From Harmothoe impar (Eukaryota > Annelida > Polychaeta > Phyllodocida > Polynoidae), in NCBI GenBank assembly GCA_947462335.1, contig OX381707.1, positions 14,289,418 through 14,353,417 on the forward strand: a DNA stretch of 64,000 nt, read 5' to 3'. Shown one piece after another: positions 8,261-17,249 of this stretch. Made by a program: the position numbers and the translations under genes. Numbering within the stretch: position 1 is the first letter of the stretch; each line of letters begins with the position of its first letter. The notes beneath the pieces were generated by a model. That model had not been told where the DNA came from. It ran no database searches and saw only the letters and a list, made by a program, of their open reading frames with translations.

Positions 8261-9289
8261 ATGTCTTACACACGTATGGCTTTAGTGAGACCTGATTTAG
8301 TAGGTAAAAGCGACACCCCCATTTCTTCTACTACTAACACTGACCCGCTACCTAGTGCAACACTCGCGTCTTCTGCTCCAGCTGTGCTACCAGACCCTCA
8401 AACTCAGTTCTATGAGAGTCAACTAGTCAGAGAAAAACTATCCCCACACAGTAGTCTAGTGGAGATATTGAGTCACTTACAGAAAGAAGCAACTAGAGTA
8501 TTGAATGACTCTCAGTTGAACACTAGTGAGAGACTCAGTAGATACAACCAGCTCATGACTAAATCTTCTATACTATACAAAAAAGCTAAAATTGTGAGTC
8601 GAGCTGCTTCTTCTATGAACCCTAGAAATATTACTCAACAACGTCACAAAAGAGGTAGGAGAGGGGAAGAAGCAGACGATGAAGCTACTTCAGGCGATGA
8701 TGACGATATGTTTTCTACTACTAGTCATCAAACTCCAACTCCAAGTTTACCTGGTGCTAGTGGAGACGATGAATATGAGTCTCAAGAAGAAGAAGAAAGA
8801 GAAGAAGAAGACACAGGACCTATAGGTAGACAAGGTGTCATGGTGATGGATGCTTTAATTCAAAGGCGTGTACCTACTACTTATCAGAAGACTGCTATGA
8901 ATCTGTATAGACACTTAGCAGACTCTGACAAAGGTAGAGGTACTATCAACTGGACTCCTAGTGGTGAACTAGTAGTGCACGGGCGGCGTATACAAGGGAG
9001 TAACATCATTGATCTACTAGGTGATGCAGCTCGGAAAAATAGTCTAACTAAGAAGCAACCTCCCATAGGACAAAAGTACTTCATCGCAGCTGTTAAAAGG
9101 TTGAACCCAGACCTCAAGTTCGTCAGAAACAAAGAATCTTTCAAGAGTGTTAGTTCTATGACTGGCTCCCCCTTCAGAAGACGTTCATATAGTGTAACAC
9201 CAAAGCGTAAACGTAAAGCTAATACTGCACAGAGTGGTACTGGTATAACATCTCGTCAACTAGCAAAGTTATGGCGGACAAAGCTTTGA
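8261..9289 (+). CDS. Conserved Polinton protein upstream of integrase
   Basis: This 342-residue protein starts 2 bp after the preceding stop and overlaps the integrase start by 19 bp. The N-terminal half is Ser/Thr/Pro-rich. A very acidic stretch (EEEEREEEDTG, near residues 176-186) is followed by a globular segment containing INWTPSGELVVHGRRIQGSN (about 228-247). A basic tail (RRRSYSVTPKRKRK) could bind DNA or act as a nuclear signal. The segment with W-x-P-x-GE...G..I.GSNI recurs in Polintons next to the integrase, so I regard it as a conserved structural or core protein of unknown role. Confidence 0.7.
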   Translation: MSYTRMALVRPDLVGKSDTPISSTTNTDPLPSATLASSAPAVLPDPQTQFYESQLVREKLSPHSSLVEILSHLQKEATRVLNDSQLNTSERLSRYNQLMTKSSILYKKAKIVSRAASSMNPRNITQQRHKRGRRGEEADDEATSGDDDDMFSTTSHQTPTPSLPGASGDDEYESQEEEEREEEDTGPIGRQGVMVMDALIQRRVPTTYQKTAMNLYRHLADSDKGRGTINWTPSGELVVHGRRIQGSNIIDLLGDAARKNSLTKKQPPIGQKYFIAAVKRLNPDLKFVRNKESFKSVSSMTGSPFRRRSYSVTPKRKRKANTAQSGTGITSRQLAKLWRTKL

Positions 9290-10353
9290 AGAAAGCTGTA
9301 GTAGATCGCTATACTTCAGTCAGAGAACCTGGAAGTTTCACTAGCGTGAGTAAATTGCGACACCATCACTTTAAGAAGACTGACTTAAAAAACATTGCTG
9401 AAGCTTTAGAAGATGTGGATGCTTACACTAGACACAAACCTTACAAGAGACGGTTCACAAGACACAAGACTCAGACTTGGGGTATAGATAGACAATGGCA
9501 GTTAGATCTTATTGACATGAGAGAGTCTTCACGTGAGAACAAAGGGTACCAGTATATTTTAGCTGGTATAGATGTCTTCTCAAGATATGGCTTTGCTCAA
9601 CCTGTCAAGAGTAAGAAAGCTGTAGATGTATTAGAAGCTTACAAGAAAATGACTGAGAGTAGACAACCTGTTAAAATCCAGACTGACAAAGGAAAAGAAT
9701 TTTTGAACCAAACTTTCAGAAGTCATCTAGAAGAAAGGAGTGTAAAATTGTTCACTGGAGAGAACGATGACGTGAAATGTGCTATAGCTGAACGATTTAA
9801 CGCCACACTGCAAGGTAAGCTGTGGCGTTGCTTTGCTTACTTCAACAACTACAAGTGGACAGGCATACTTCAAGATCTAGTCCACTCTTACAATAGTACT
9901 GTGCATAAGACACTAGGTGCAGCTCCAGTCGACATCACAGACAAGAACTCTGATGCTCTGTTCTACAGGCTATATGAACAACCACCAGACAAGAGGACTG
10001 TGCCCAAGTTACTTTTGAAGAAAGGTTCTAAAGTGCGCATGCTTGCTAAGAAGCGCGCTTTCAACAGAGGTTACGAACCTAACTGGACTGAAGAAGTATA
10101 CACTATAGATTCTGTCAAACCTAAAGGATACCAACTGAAAGATGAACTAGGAGAAGAGATAAAAGGAACTTTCTACCAGCCTGAAGTTCAAAAGGTCCAT
10201 GTCCGTCAAGGGAAGAGGTACGACATAGAGGAAGTAGTGAAGTACAGAGGCTCAGGTCGTAAGCGTCAAGCATACGTCAAGTGGAAAGGTTACGGGGATA
10301 AGTTCAACACGTGGGAACCTGCTAAGAACGTGAAAAAATGGCGTTCACAATGA
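9271..10353 (+). CDS. Retrovirus-type integrase with C-terminal chromodomain
   Basis: The 360-residue protein has the rve-type DDE core: WQLDLID (Asp79), IQTDKGKEF (Asp139) and AIAERFN (Glu174), with 34 residues between the second Asp and the Glu. The C-terminus (about 318-360) is a chromodomain with YDIEEVVKYR, AYVKWKGY and NTWEPAKNV. No clear N-terminal HHCC zinc site is visible apart from a HHH run at 31-33. It inserts the element into host DNA, and the chromodomain may steer it toward particular histone marks. The 5' end overlaps the upstream gene by 19 bp and the 3' end overlaps penton by 16 bp. Confidence 0.95.
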   Translation: MADKALKKAVVDRYTSVREPGSFTSVSKLRHHHFKKTDLKNIAEALEDVDAYTRHKPYKRRFTRHKTQTWGIDRQWQLDLIDMRESSRENKGYQYILAGIDVFSRYGFAQPVKSKKAVDVLEAYKKMTESRQPVKIQTDKGKEFLNQTFRSHLEERSVKLFTGENDDVKCAIAERFNATLQGKLWRCFAYFNNYKWTGILQDLVHSYNSTVHKTLGAAPVDITDKNSDALFYRLYEQPPDKRTVPKLLLKKGSKVRMLAKKRAFNRGYEPNWTEEVYTIDSVKPKGYQLKDELGEEIKGTFYQPEVQKVHVRQGKRYDIEEVVKYRGSGRKRQAYVKWKGYGDKFNTWEPAKNVKKWRSQ

Positions 10354-11687
10354 CACTACCTAGCAACTCGTCTATGAAAGTTTTCCCAGACAACACTCTG
10401 ACAACTTACAACACATTGTTACCTGAGTATGTATCTTCTAGTACTCCAATGGAGTGTGCTCTGCAAGAAATAACGTGTCCTACTAGTTGGTACAACGTAG
10501 AATGTGAGACATTGTTGTTCATAGAAGGTGAAACAGACTCAACTATACCCAAGAGCGTCATGAGTGCTAAAAGACTACAAGAAGCACTACATAAGCGAAG
10601 CTCAGACTTTTTTCCTTACACAGCGAACGATCCTGTGTTGAATAGGAAAAGTTCAAGTATACACGACAGCGTAGCTAAGAAGTGTCTACAGCGAGGTGTA
10701 GAGATCAAACGCTCTAAACAAGTACCAGTACGACAACCTACAGCGAGACTTAGTGTAGAATCAGACCCAAGCTCTGGAGAAGTAGCGCGACCTGCGCCGC
10801 TACCTAGTGTCGAATCGGACAGCGAAACCGAAACTGAACCAGACCCTTTAGCAGAAGTGCCGCCATCTGGTGCAGACAGTATCACTTACAGAATAGTACG
10901 CGGTTTGAACCCTGAGAACCGTGCGAGTGCAGCAGTCTCAGCTGTGAGAGATTCACTCAACTTAAATTACACAGAAAAAGCAGCATTCATAAACGGGCTT
11001 ACTACTAGAGAGTCAGAAGTTTTGACTGAGGAAGAACTCAGAGTAGTGAAAATAGAATTAAAGTTGAAGTATTTAGATAAACTAGTCAACACTTTTCAAT
11101 TCCCAGCAGTCCGGACATATACAGCTTTCTCTCTGCAAGGTGTATATCTACAAGACAACAGTGACTTCATAAATTATCTGAACAAGTGTATTAACAGGAA
11201 ACACCCTAGTATCATCAAGAAACTGAGGACACACCACAAGAACAATAAATCTAACGTGTTCACATACAACAGGTATACAATGAAGTGTATTGTAGCTCTA
11301 CCCCCTGATGTTGTGATACAACTACCAGTTAACTTAGGTGTGCAGTTAGGATTCGGAGGTGGAGTCTTCTTGATGAATAAAACTGAAGGTCAAGCTGTAG
11401 TAGACTTGAAGTTCAGAGCTCAGACTGTGTATGTATACTCTGATATAGTGAAACATAACATTGTTGGAGACAAGAGAGCACCTCTCTTGAGAGTTGTAAA
11501 CATTAATCCACTGCTAGGTGACACACAGACTGTCACTTTCCAACCTTTGATGTACCAACCTGTGAGTAAGAGCAGCTTCAGACAGATCGCGATCTACTTA
11601 AGAGACAGCACAGGTCGTCCTATACCATTTGAACGTGGAGCAGTGACTGTAGTACTAGCTTTTAAGCCTATAAGCAACCACATATAG
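10338..11687 (+). CDS. Penton-like minor capsid protein
   Basis: The 449-residue protein begins with the pattern of Polinton pentons: TMTLPSNSS, FPDNTLTTYNTLLP, then ALQEITCPTSWYNVE. These mark the first strands of a single jelly roll. The C-terminal part has further beta-rich segments (LPVNLGVQLGF; VYVYSDIVKHNIVGDKRAPL). Between them, roughly residues 135-185, is a Ser/Pro/Glu low-complexity insert that is probably a surface loop. It would form the capsid vertices together with the hexon-like protein encoded two genes downstream. Confidence 0.85.
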   Translation: MAFTMTLPSNSSMKVFPDNTLTTYNTLLPEYVSSSTPMECALQEITCPTSWYNVECETLLFIEGETDSTIPKSVMSAKRLQEALHKRSSDFFPYTANDPVLNRKSSSIHDSVAKKCLQRGVEIKRSKQVPVRQPTARLSVESDPSSGEVARPAPLPSVESDSETETEPDPLAEVPPSGADSITYRIVRGLNPENRASAAVSAVRDSLNLNYTEKAAFINGLTTRESEVLTEEELRVVKIELKLKYLDKLVNTFQFPAVRTYTAFSLQGVYLQDNSDFINYLNKCINRKHPSIIKKLRTHHKNNKSNVFTYNRYTMKCIVALPPDVVIQLPVNLGVQLGFGGGVFLMNKTEGQAVVDLKFRAQTVYVYSDIVKHNIVGDKRAPLLRVVNINPLLGDTQTVTFQPLMYQPVSKSSFRQIAIYLRDSTGRPIPFERGAVTVVLAFKPISNHI

Positions 11688-11694
11688 TAACAGT

Positions 11695-12186
11695 ATGCTT
11701 CAGCGCTTTGGCCCACCTCCATACTTAGCCCCTAGAGGGGAGTATGGTGCTTACTATGCTAAATCTCAGTTTGGTCACGGTGTTCTACCAGCTTTCGGTG
11801 GAGTAGCTAGGCAACGTGGTCATGGTATTGGATCTATCATATCAGGATTACTGCGAGGAGCTGTCCCCCTTTTGAGCACTATTGGTCGTAAAGTTGCTAA
11901 GACAGCTGGCACAGCACTACTCTCTACAGGTGCAGGAGTACTTTCAGATGTCATGGCTGGAAAACCACTCAAGAAGAGTGTAAACAAACATGTCAGAGGT
12001 CAAAGCCAAGCTCTATTGAAGAGAGCTCATTCTTCAGCTCAGAACTACATAAACAGAGTGTCTCAACCGACTCCAGCCAAACGCCGTGCGACAGTCCGAC
12101 GTGCAGGACGTACTAAGCAGCAGACAGGCAAAGGGCGCAAGAAGAAGAAGCAGAGTCGGGCTAGCAATAAAGCACTACTGTTCTAA
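11695..12186 (+). CDS. pVI-like virion core / membrane-active protein
   Basis: The 163-residue protein has an N-terminal GFGG-like loop region. An amphipathic glycine-rich helix follows (GHGIGSIISGLLRGAVPLLS, about 42-61), then Ala/Lys-rich helices (GRKVAKTAGTALLSTGAGVL) and a strongly basic tail (GKGRKKKKQSR). In Polintons this gene sits between penton and hexon, and its layout recalls adenovirus pVI, which disrupts endosomal membranes and links hexon to core. The equivalence is by position and composition, since sequence identity would be low. Confidence 0.7.
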   Translation: MLQRFGPPPYLAPRGEYGAYYAKSQFGHGVLPAFGGVARQRGHGIGSIISGLLRGAVPLLSTIGRKVAKTAGTALLSTGAGVLSDVMAGKPLKKSVNKHVRGQSQALLKRAHSSAQNYINRVSQPTPAKRRATVRRAGRTKQQTGKGRKKKKQSRASNKALLF

Positions 12187-12188
12187 TC

Positions 12189-13502
12189 ATGAGTCTGTTA
12201 CATCCTCATGGCCAGACATGTGCTGTAGGAGAGTTAGATCTCCATGCAGTAGGAGTGACTCAAAAAGACATTCTGAAAAGTCAGACAGTCACTAAGACAA
12301 CTAACAATGCTTTGACTGACCACACTGACTCTTTCGACTTTACTTTTGAGCCAACTACTCTGTACACAGATTTGAGTGAAGCAGAGTTGTACTTGGAAAT
12401 AGAAGTTGTAGATGCTGCTGGGACACGTCTAGCAGTAGGTGACGAAGCTGCACCTGTGAACAACATAGGCCACTCCCTCTTCTCTTCTGTTCAACTGTTG
12501 ATCAACGGAGAGAAAGTGACAGGGAACAATGAAGACTATGCACTGAAATCGACATTGTTAGACTTAGTAGGAACTGAAGTGAACGACAAGACTACTCGGT
12601 TGAAGGGTCTACAGAAGTGGATGATGGACACAGCTGGCCACATGGAAGGACGAGTTGCGGCTAACACAGGTTTCGTTGCTCGCCGGAAAGAGTTCAGTGC
12701 AAGACGGACTCACGGAGTCATCATCAGACCCCACATCGACCTCCTCAAGCAGTGCAAGCTCTTCCCTTCACATTGTGAGTTCAAGTTCATATATGAACGT
12801 AGCTCTCCAGCTTTCTACATGATGCAAGCTGCAGACTTAGACTTCAAAGTGAAGATCACTAAAGCTGAGATGAGCGTGCGCCAAGTGACTGTGAGAGACG
12901 AAGTAGCTGAAGTCCACAATAAAACAGTGATGAACCCTCAGTTCGGACCATTCAACTACACTCTGACGAGGTGTCGAGTCACTAAACACACTCTAGACGG
13001 AGGGTCACAAGAGTACAGTTGGACTCAACCCGACACAAGCCAGATCCCGACCCGTGTCCTACTAGCTTTAGTCAAAGAGACTGCAGCGTCAGGCACTAAA
13101 AGCGAGAACCCGTTCAACTTCCAGAACTACTCAGTGAGAGAAGTAGGTCTGAAGTATGATGACCATAAATATGAAGTGAAGACTGACTTTGCTGCAGGGA
13201 ACTGTGTGAAAGCTTACAGGAACTTGTTCAGAGAGACAGGTCTACTAGCTGTAGGTCAAGATTGTGGTCTCAGTTTAGAACAGTTCCAATCAGGGTACAC
13301 AGTCTTCGCTTTCGACCTGACTCCAGACAGGACTCCTGAATGCCCACGCATCAACTTAGTGAAGCAAGGGAAGTTGACTGTGTCTCTGAGGTTCAACGCC
13401 CCTACAAATCACGCCATCTCAGCTGTCATCTGTGCTTTCTACGACAACAACATCCAACTCACAGCTGACAGACTACCAGTCACAGACTACCACATGGCCT
13501 GA
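12189..13502 (+). CDS. Hexon-like major capsid protein (double jelly roll)
   Basis: The 437-residue protein starts MSLLHPHGQ and contains LYLEIEVVDA, GHSLFSSVQLLING and MDTAGHMEG. These are the recurring motifs of the Polinton/adintovirus major capsid protein, found in animal genomes as F54H12.2-like proteins. Strand-rich composition and length fit a double jelly roll. Trimers would tile the icosahedral shell. It starts 2 bp after the pVI-like stop. No frame damage is seen, which argues against an old inactive copy. Confidence 0.9.
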   Translation: MSLLHPHGQTCAVGELDLHAVGVTQKDILKSQTVTKTTNNALTDHTDSFDFTFEPTTLYTDLSEAELYLEIEVVDAAGTRLAVGDEAAPVNNIGHSLFSSVQLLINGEKVTGNNEDYALKSTLLDLVGTEVNDKTTRLKGLQKWMMDTAGHMEGRVAANTGFVARRKEFSARRTHGVIIRPHIDLLKQCKLFPSHCEFKFIYERSSPAFYMMQAADLDFKVKITKAEMSVRQVTVRDEVAEVHNKTVMNPQFGPFNYTLTRCRVTKHTLDGGSQEYSWTQPDTSQIPTRVLLALVKETAASGTKSENPFNFQNYSVREVGLKYDDHKYEVKTDFAAGNCVKAYRNLFRETGLLAVGQDCGLSLEQFQSGYTVFAFDLTPDRTPECPRINLVKQGKLTVSLRFNAPTNHAISAVICAFYDNNIQLTADRLPVTDYHMA

Positions 13503-13506
13503 GAAG

Positions 13507-13956
13507 ATGAAGACTTCACAACTGAACACTGTTCTTAGCCAACACCCTCACACTCGACGATACTTCCTAGGTACTTTCCCTAGTGATGAGTGCCCTGCTG
13601 AAGCAACACCTCTGACTTGCTTTGTCAGTAACACACACCCCCACACACAACCTGGACAACATTGGATAGCTTTCTATGTTCAGAGTGATGGAGTAGTGTA
13701 CTATTTCGATCCTTATGGTTTACCCCCTATGAGTGTATATCACAGAGCGTTCTTGAAGAAATCGTCAGACAAGCGTGGGACGTTCAACAAGCAACAACTA
13801 CAAAGTTTATACACTAAGACTTGTGGAGCTCATTGCATCAACTTCTTGATAGAAACATGTCGAACCCAAGACCCTCAACACACTCTACACAACCTTCTCC
13901 AACTGCCAACCAACCTGACCGATCGAATGGTCCAGCCATACATGAGTCTATACTAA
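13507..13956 (+). CDS. Adenain-like (Ulp1-fold) maturation cysteine protease
   Basis: The start is set at the ATG at 13507, four bases after the hexon stop; an in-frame ATG at 13432 lies inside the hexon gene. The 149-residue product has catalytic-type motifs: GQHWIAFYV (His52), YYFDPYG (Asp68), a Gln-rich NKQQLQS before the last motif, and CGAHCINFL (Cys106/Cys110, the second likely the nucleophile by analogy to adenain). It would cleave virion precursors such as the pVI- and pX-like proteins. The length is short but normal for Polinton proteases. Confidence 0.88.
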   Translation: MKTSQLNTVLSQHPHTRRYFLGTFPSDECPAEATPLTCFVSNTHPHTQPGQHWIAFYVQSDGVVYYFDPYGLPPMSVYHRAFLKKSSDKRGTFNKQQLQSLYTKTCGAHCINFLIETCRTQDPQHTLHNLLQLPTNLTDRMVQPYMSLY

Positions 13957-14204
13957 AGTCTCTAGAGCAAGAAGCTGCAAGTACTAAACACAACTTACTT
14001 GCAGACAGCACTCAGAGAGAATTAGACGTGATCGACGGGTTGAAGAGTAACGCTGATGTCATGGATAAAATAATTGATATGATCAGTCAGCTCATGTACA
14101 GAGTGAGGCAACTAGAAGAAGTTCAAGACAAGGCAGAAATGGAGAAAACTAAAACTGGAGGAGGGTGTGGGTTGAACTGTGCCAATAACTCATTCACTTT
14201 GTAA
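13857..14204 (+). CDS. Small coiled-coil protein overlapping the protease gene
   Basis: The chosen ATG at 13857 lies in another frame inside the protease gene and gives 115 residues with a 100-bp overlap. The first 40 residues are Ser/Pro/Thr/Asn-rich and disordered. Residues about 45-105 form a likely helix with heptad spacing (ILKSLEQEA...IIDMISQLMYRVRQLEEVQ). The C-terminus has GGGCGLNC. It is not recognised. Its last place in the virion cluster and the coiled coil suggest an oligomeric structural or fibre-like component; the role is a guess. AATAAA follows at 14230-14235. Confidence 0.6.
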   Translation: MSNPRPSTHSTQPSPTANQPDRSNGPAIHESILKSLEQEAASTKHNLLADSTQRELDVIDGLKSNADVMDKIIDMISQLMYRVRQLEEVQDKAEMEKTKTGGGCGLNCANNSFTL

Positions 14205-14611
14205 CTGCTTTGCTTTTTGCTTTGTGTGAAATAAAAAAAGAATGAAAAAAACAAATTGTGTCGTGTATCTGTGTATATACCAACGGTATTTATCGAATAC
14301 TAAAGTTAGTATTCCATCTGCATGTGACGGTATTACTGAAATGTCATTGTTGACATTTGAAAGCCACGTGGTGTATAGCACGTGGTGTATAGCACGTGTA
14401 TGTGTTTACAAAGTTAGTAGGTCATATTGACATATATTAACCAATCAGAAGCTTGTAAAGTATGTCATGACCTCTAATCTAGGTCAGTGACGTCACTTCC
14501 TGTCATATAGAAGCTTCTGATTGGCTCTTAAAGGTCACTTCCGTTCTGCAAGTGTCAACTGACCTACTTGCTACCGTTTCTTACGCGCTGAATATGCTCC
14601 TATATACTACT
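14205..14611. other. Polinton right-end non-coding region
   Basis: It contains a poly(A) signal AATAAA at 14230, a perfect palindrome with 9-bp arms (GAATACTAA / TTAGTATTC, 14295-14314), a short tandem repeat of GCACGTGGTGTATA around 14366-14400, and an inverted pair CCAATCAGAAGCTT (about 14441) / AAGCTTCTGATTGG (about 14511). Such structure is expected in or beside a terminal inverted repeat, but the matching left repeat is outside the window. Confidence 0.5.
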
Positions 14612-15389
14612 GGTAGGCAAGTATGTAAGGAGTAATTTGCAAGAAATAGGCAATTAGGATCTAGCCTATGAGGGGCCATGGGCCCCTTTTTAAAAATGTG
14701 TAGCTCTGAAAATTTGATGAAGATCCAGTGTAGGTTTGAATGGTCATACCTTTGTAAATATCAAACAGATTTGTCTATGATAACACATGGATATTGCTGC
14801 AATGCCCCACTAATGATCCTGATAGAGCTAGATGGTTTATCCTAGGTCAAGGTCATTTTTCAAAGTCATAGTTCTAAGGAAAAGGTATGCTTTTCAAATT
14901 TTACCATAATTATTTCTTTGTTTTCTGTGGGAAGAATATAATCATATAGATGGGGACTGATGATACGAGGCCTTATTGTGCAGCCACTGTTAGGTTACAT
15001 AATTAGGCTAATTGTTTGCATTAAATCAGGCCAATAGCATTTAACTAATGATTGCATGTATCTTAGCTATATAAACTAAGACTTCATCTGATAACAAATT
15101 ATAATTTCTGGTATATCATCTTTGTTACAAAAATAAGCCTACTGCTTGCTCTATATCCCCGCCCCCCACCCCCTTTTAACCACTGTGAGGTAGAGAACTC
15201 TGCTGATCTCTGTCTACTGACCGGGTGTATGTATCCTGTGCCATCCTGTCCTGCCTTAAAGTGCCCGGTACTGCCCTATCCTGCCTTAAACTGCCCCGTT
15301 GCTGCCCTGTGCTGCCTTAAGCTGCCCTGTGCTGCCTAGTCCTGCCTTAAGCTGCCCTGTTCTGCCCTGTGCTGTCCTGTATTACACTT
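14612..15389. other. Non-coding host DNA with CTGCC-rich low-complexity tract
   Basis: No gene is visible. A GGGGCCATGGGCCCC palindrome lies near 14673-14687. From 15235 to 15375 there is a degenerate repeat of about 12-18 bp built from CTGCCCTGT and CTGCCTTAA words. The remainder is AT-rich and unique-looking within the window. Confidence 0.6.
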
Positions 15390-15492
15390 CCAGTGGGCAC
15401 AAAATTCTGTTCAACATTGAAAGTTTAATCAACATTGAACCCCCATTGATGATGATTTATCAATGTTGATTCAAGGTTCTGTGTCCACTTGG
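15390..15492. mobile_element. Short MITE-like element, CCAGTGGGCACA family, copy 1
   Basis: The sequence begins CCAGTGGGCACAAAATTCTGTTC and ends GTTCTGTGTCCACTTGG, giving imperfect inverted ends about 103 bp apart. The interior holds AACATTGA/TCAATGTT inverted words. A second copy with better-preserved ends lies at 42,564-42,675. Confidence 0.65.
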
Positions 15493-16256
15493 CTGTGCTG
15501 CCATGTAGAACCATGTGCTTCCACTTGCTCTCCTGTGCCACCCTATGCTACCCTGTGATACTCCATGTTCTGAACTGTGCTGCCAGAGGCAGGCAAAGGT
15601 TGCTTTTAGTTGGTACCCTGCAAATGCCAGAAGTATGAGGGTCTGCAAATCCAAAAGGCAAATGATTAATGTACAGGCCTCTGCAATTCCATGGGTGATT
15701 AGGCAATTCCATGGGTGCCTCTGCAATTCAATGGATGTACCTAAGATGCCTTGATGTACCTAAGAAATCAATGTGAATACAGCTACAATGTAAACAATAT
15801 AGCCCGTATCACCTTCCCTTACCATTATGATGCCTCTTGCCTGCTACCCTTGCCCCCTTGCTATCATAGCTGAGAATGGATTATAGCACATGATCTTTTG
15901 TCATCAGATTATCCCTGGTCAATTGTGACAATTATACCGAGCTATTGGTCTGATTAAACTGGAATAATGAAGCAAAATGCATGTATACAATGCCTCCTTC
16001 ATTACATAGTAGCTCTGGCAGCCTTTTGATTACATTGAATTTACATATGTATTTATCAGTGTTAGTTTTGCACAGAAATCAATCTTGTACCAACTTTTTC
16101 ATTGAGAATAACCATATTTGGGACTTTTGACCTTGGTAAATGACTTTGACCTCAAAACAGCATCGCAGTTTTAACAAATTCAGTATAAAGTCCGTCAATA
16201 GAAGTTATACTCAACCTGTTACATATGGTAGATAGTGTGGCACCAACTATCCCATA
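15493..16256. other. Non-coding host DNA
   Basis: No supportable gene, RNA or repeat was seen, apart from a short direct duplication of ATTCCATGGGTG(A/C) near 15685-15718. Confidence 0.5.
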
Positions 16257-16440
16257 TCCTTAGGAGCGCCAGTGCTTTCTGCCATGGGACCCCCAGAGCG
16301 TACTAATGTGGGGTGTAAAAAGGGCCCTCAAAACGCCAGTGCTTTATGTCATGGGACCCCCAGAACGTACTGATGTGGGGTGTAAAAACAGGGCCCAAAA
16401 CGCCAGTGCTTTCTGACATGGGGCAGCCAGAACGTAATAT
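16257..16440 (+). repeat. 67-bp repeat array, left end
   Basis: CGCCAGTGCTT recurs at 16267, 16334 and 16401, a 67-bp period. Each unit also contains CATGGGACCCCCAGA(A/G)CGTACT and TGTGGGGTGTAAAAA. The same unit appears inverted at the far end of the structure. Confidence 0.85.
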
Positions 16441-16559
16441 GTGTAATGGATTTTTCAAGTTTTTGGCTACCACAACGTGATAATGTGTATTCAAAGCCTG
16501 ATTTTCCTCTTTATTTAATTTAAATGTCCATGCCTAATACGCATTTTCCTACTCTGGTA

Positions 16560-17140
16560 GCTGTAGTTTGAAAACGAAAACGTTTTAGAACGTTTTAGCA
16601 CTGCTGTTATAAAATATAGTAGCTAAACAATTTCTGGTCTGATAAAGGTTCCCAATACACATTGGTACACTCTGGTATCTGTAGTGAAAAACCAAAACGT
16701 TTTAGAACGTTTTGGCACTTGTGTAGATCAAAAATTATCTGGTCTGATTAAAGGTTCCCAATACACATTGGTACACTCTGGTATCTGTAGTGAAAAACCA
16801 AAACGTTTTAGAACGTTTTGGCACTTCTGTAGATAATAAATTATCCGGTCTGATAAAGGTTCCCAATACACGTTGGTACACTCTGGTATCTGTAGTGAAA
16901 AACCAAAACGTTTTAGAACGTTTTGGCACTTCTGTAGATGATAAATTATATAGTCTGATATAGGTTCCAAACACACATTGGTACACTCTGGTATCTGCAG
17001 TAAAAAATCAAAACGTTTTAGAACGTTTTGGCATTTCTGTAGATCATAAATTATCTGGTCTGATATAGATTCCAAATACACATTGGTACACTCTGGTATC
17101 TGCAGTAAAAAAACAAATGTTTTAGAACGTTTTGGCACCT
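16560..17140 (+). repeat. 106-bp satellite carrying the AACGTTTTAGAACGTTTT core
   Basis: About five to six units with a period near 106 bp. Each has AAAACGTTTTAGAACGTTTT, then GGCACTTNTGTAGAT, a TCTGGTCTGAT segment, and CACATTGGTACACTCTGGTATCTG. The same monomers recur inside the higher-order repeat further right. Confidence 0.88.
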
Positions 17141-17249
17141 GTCACTTGCTACCAGCCTGGGATGCATGGTCCACAGCAGGTAGCTCCGGCCGTCATTGGC
17201 TGTCATCAGGCCGTCATCAGGCCATCATCAAGCTGTCATCAGGCCGTCA

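Larger units (their letters stand above)
1..14611. mobile_element. Maverick/Polinton (adintovirus-like) element, left end missing
   Basis: The set of genes defines the element: protein-primed family-B DNA polymerase, retrovirus-type integrase with chromodomain, FtsK/HerA-type packaging ATPase, double-jelly-roll major capsid protein, penton-like protein and adenain-like cysteine protease. This combination is known only from Polintons/adintoviruses. DNA replication genes read left on the minus strand and virion genes read right on the plus strand. No stop codon or frameshift was found in any recognisable gene. The left terminal inverted repeat and the polymerase catalytic domain lie outside the window. 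The right end is set by inference at a CT-ending sequence (TATATACTACT) near 14,611, because Polinton termini are AG...CT; it may lie some tens of bases either side. Confidence 0.9.

Noticed and set aside
16728..17138. 136-codon minus-strand frame with repeated CTNVY segments
   Set aside because: It is a translation of the 106-bp satellite, with no conserved protein features.
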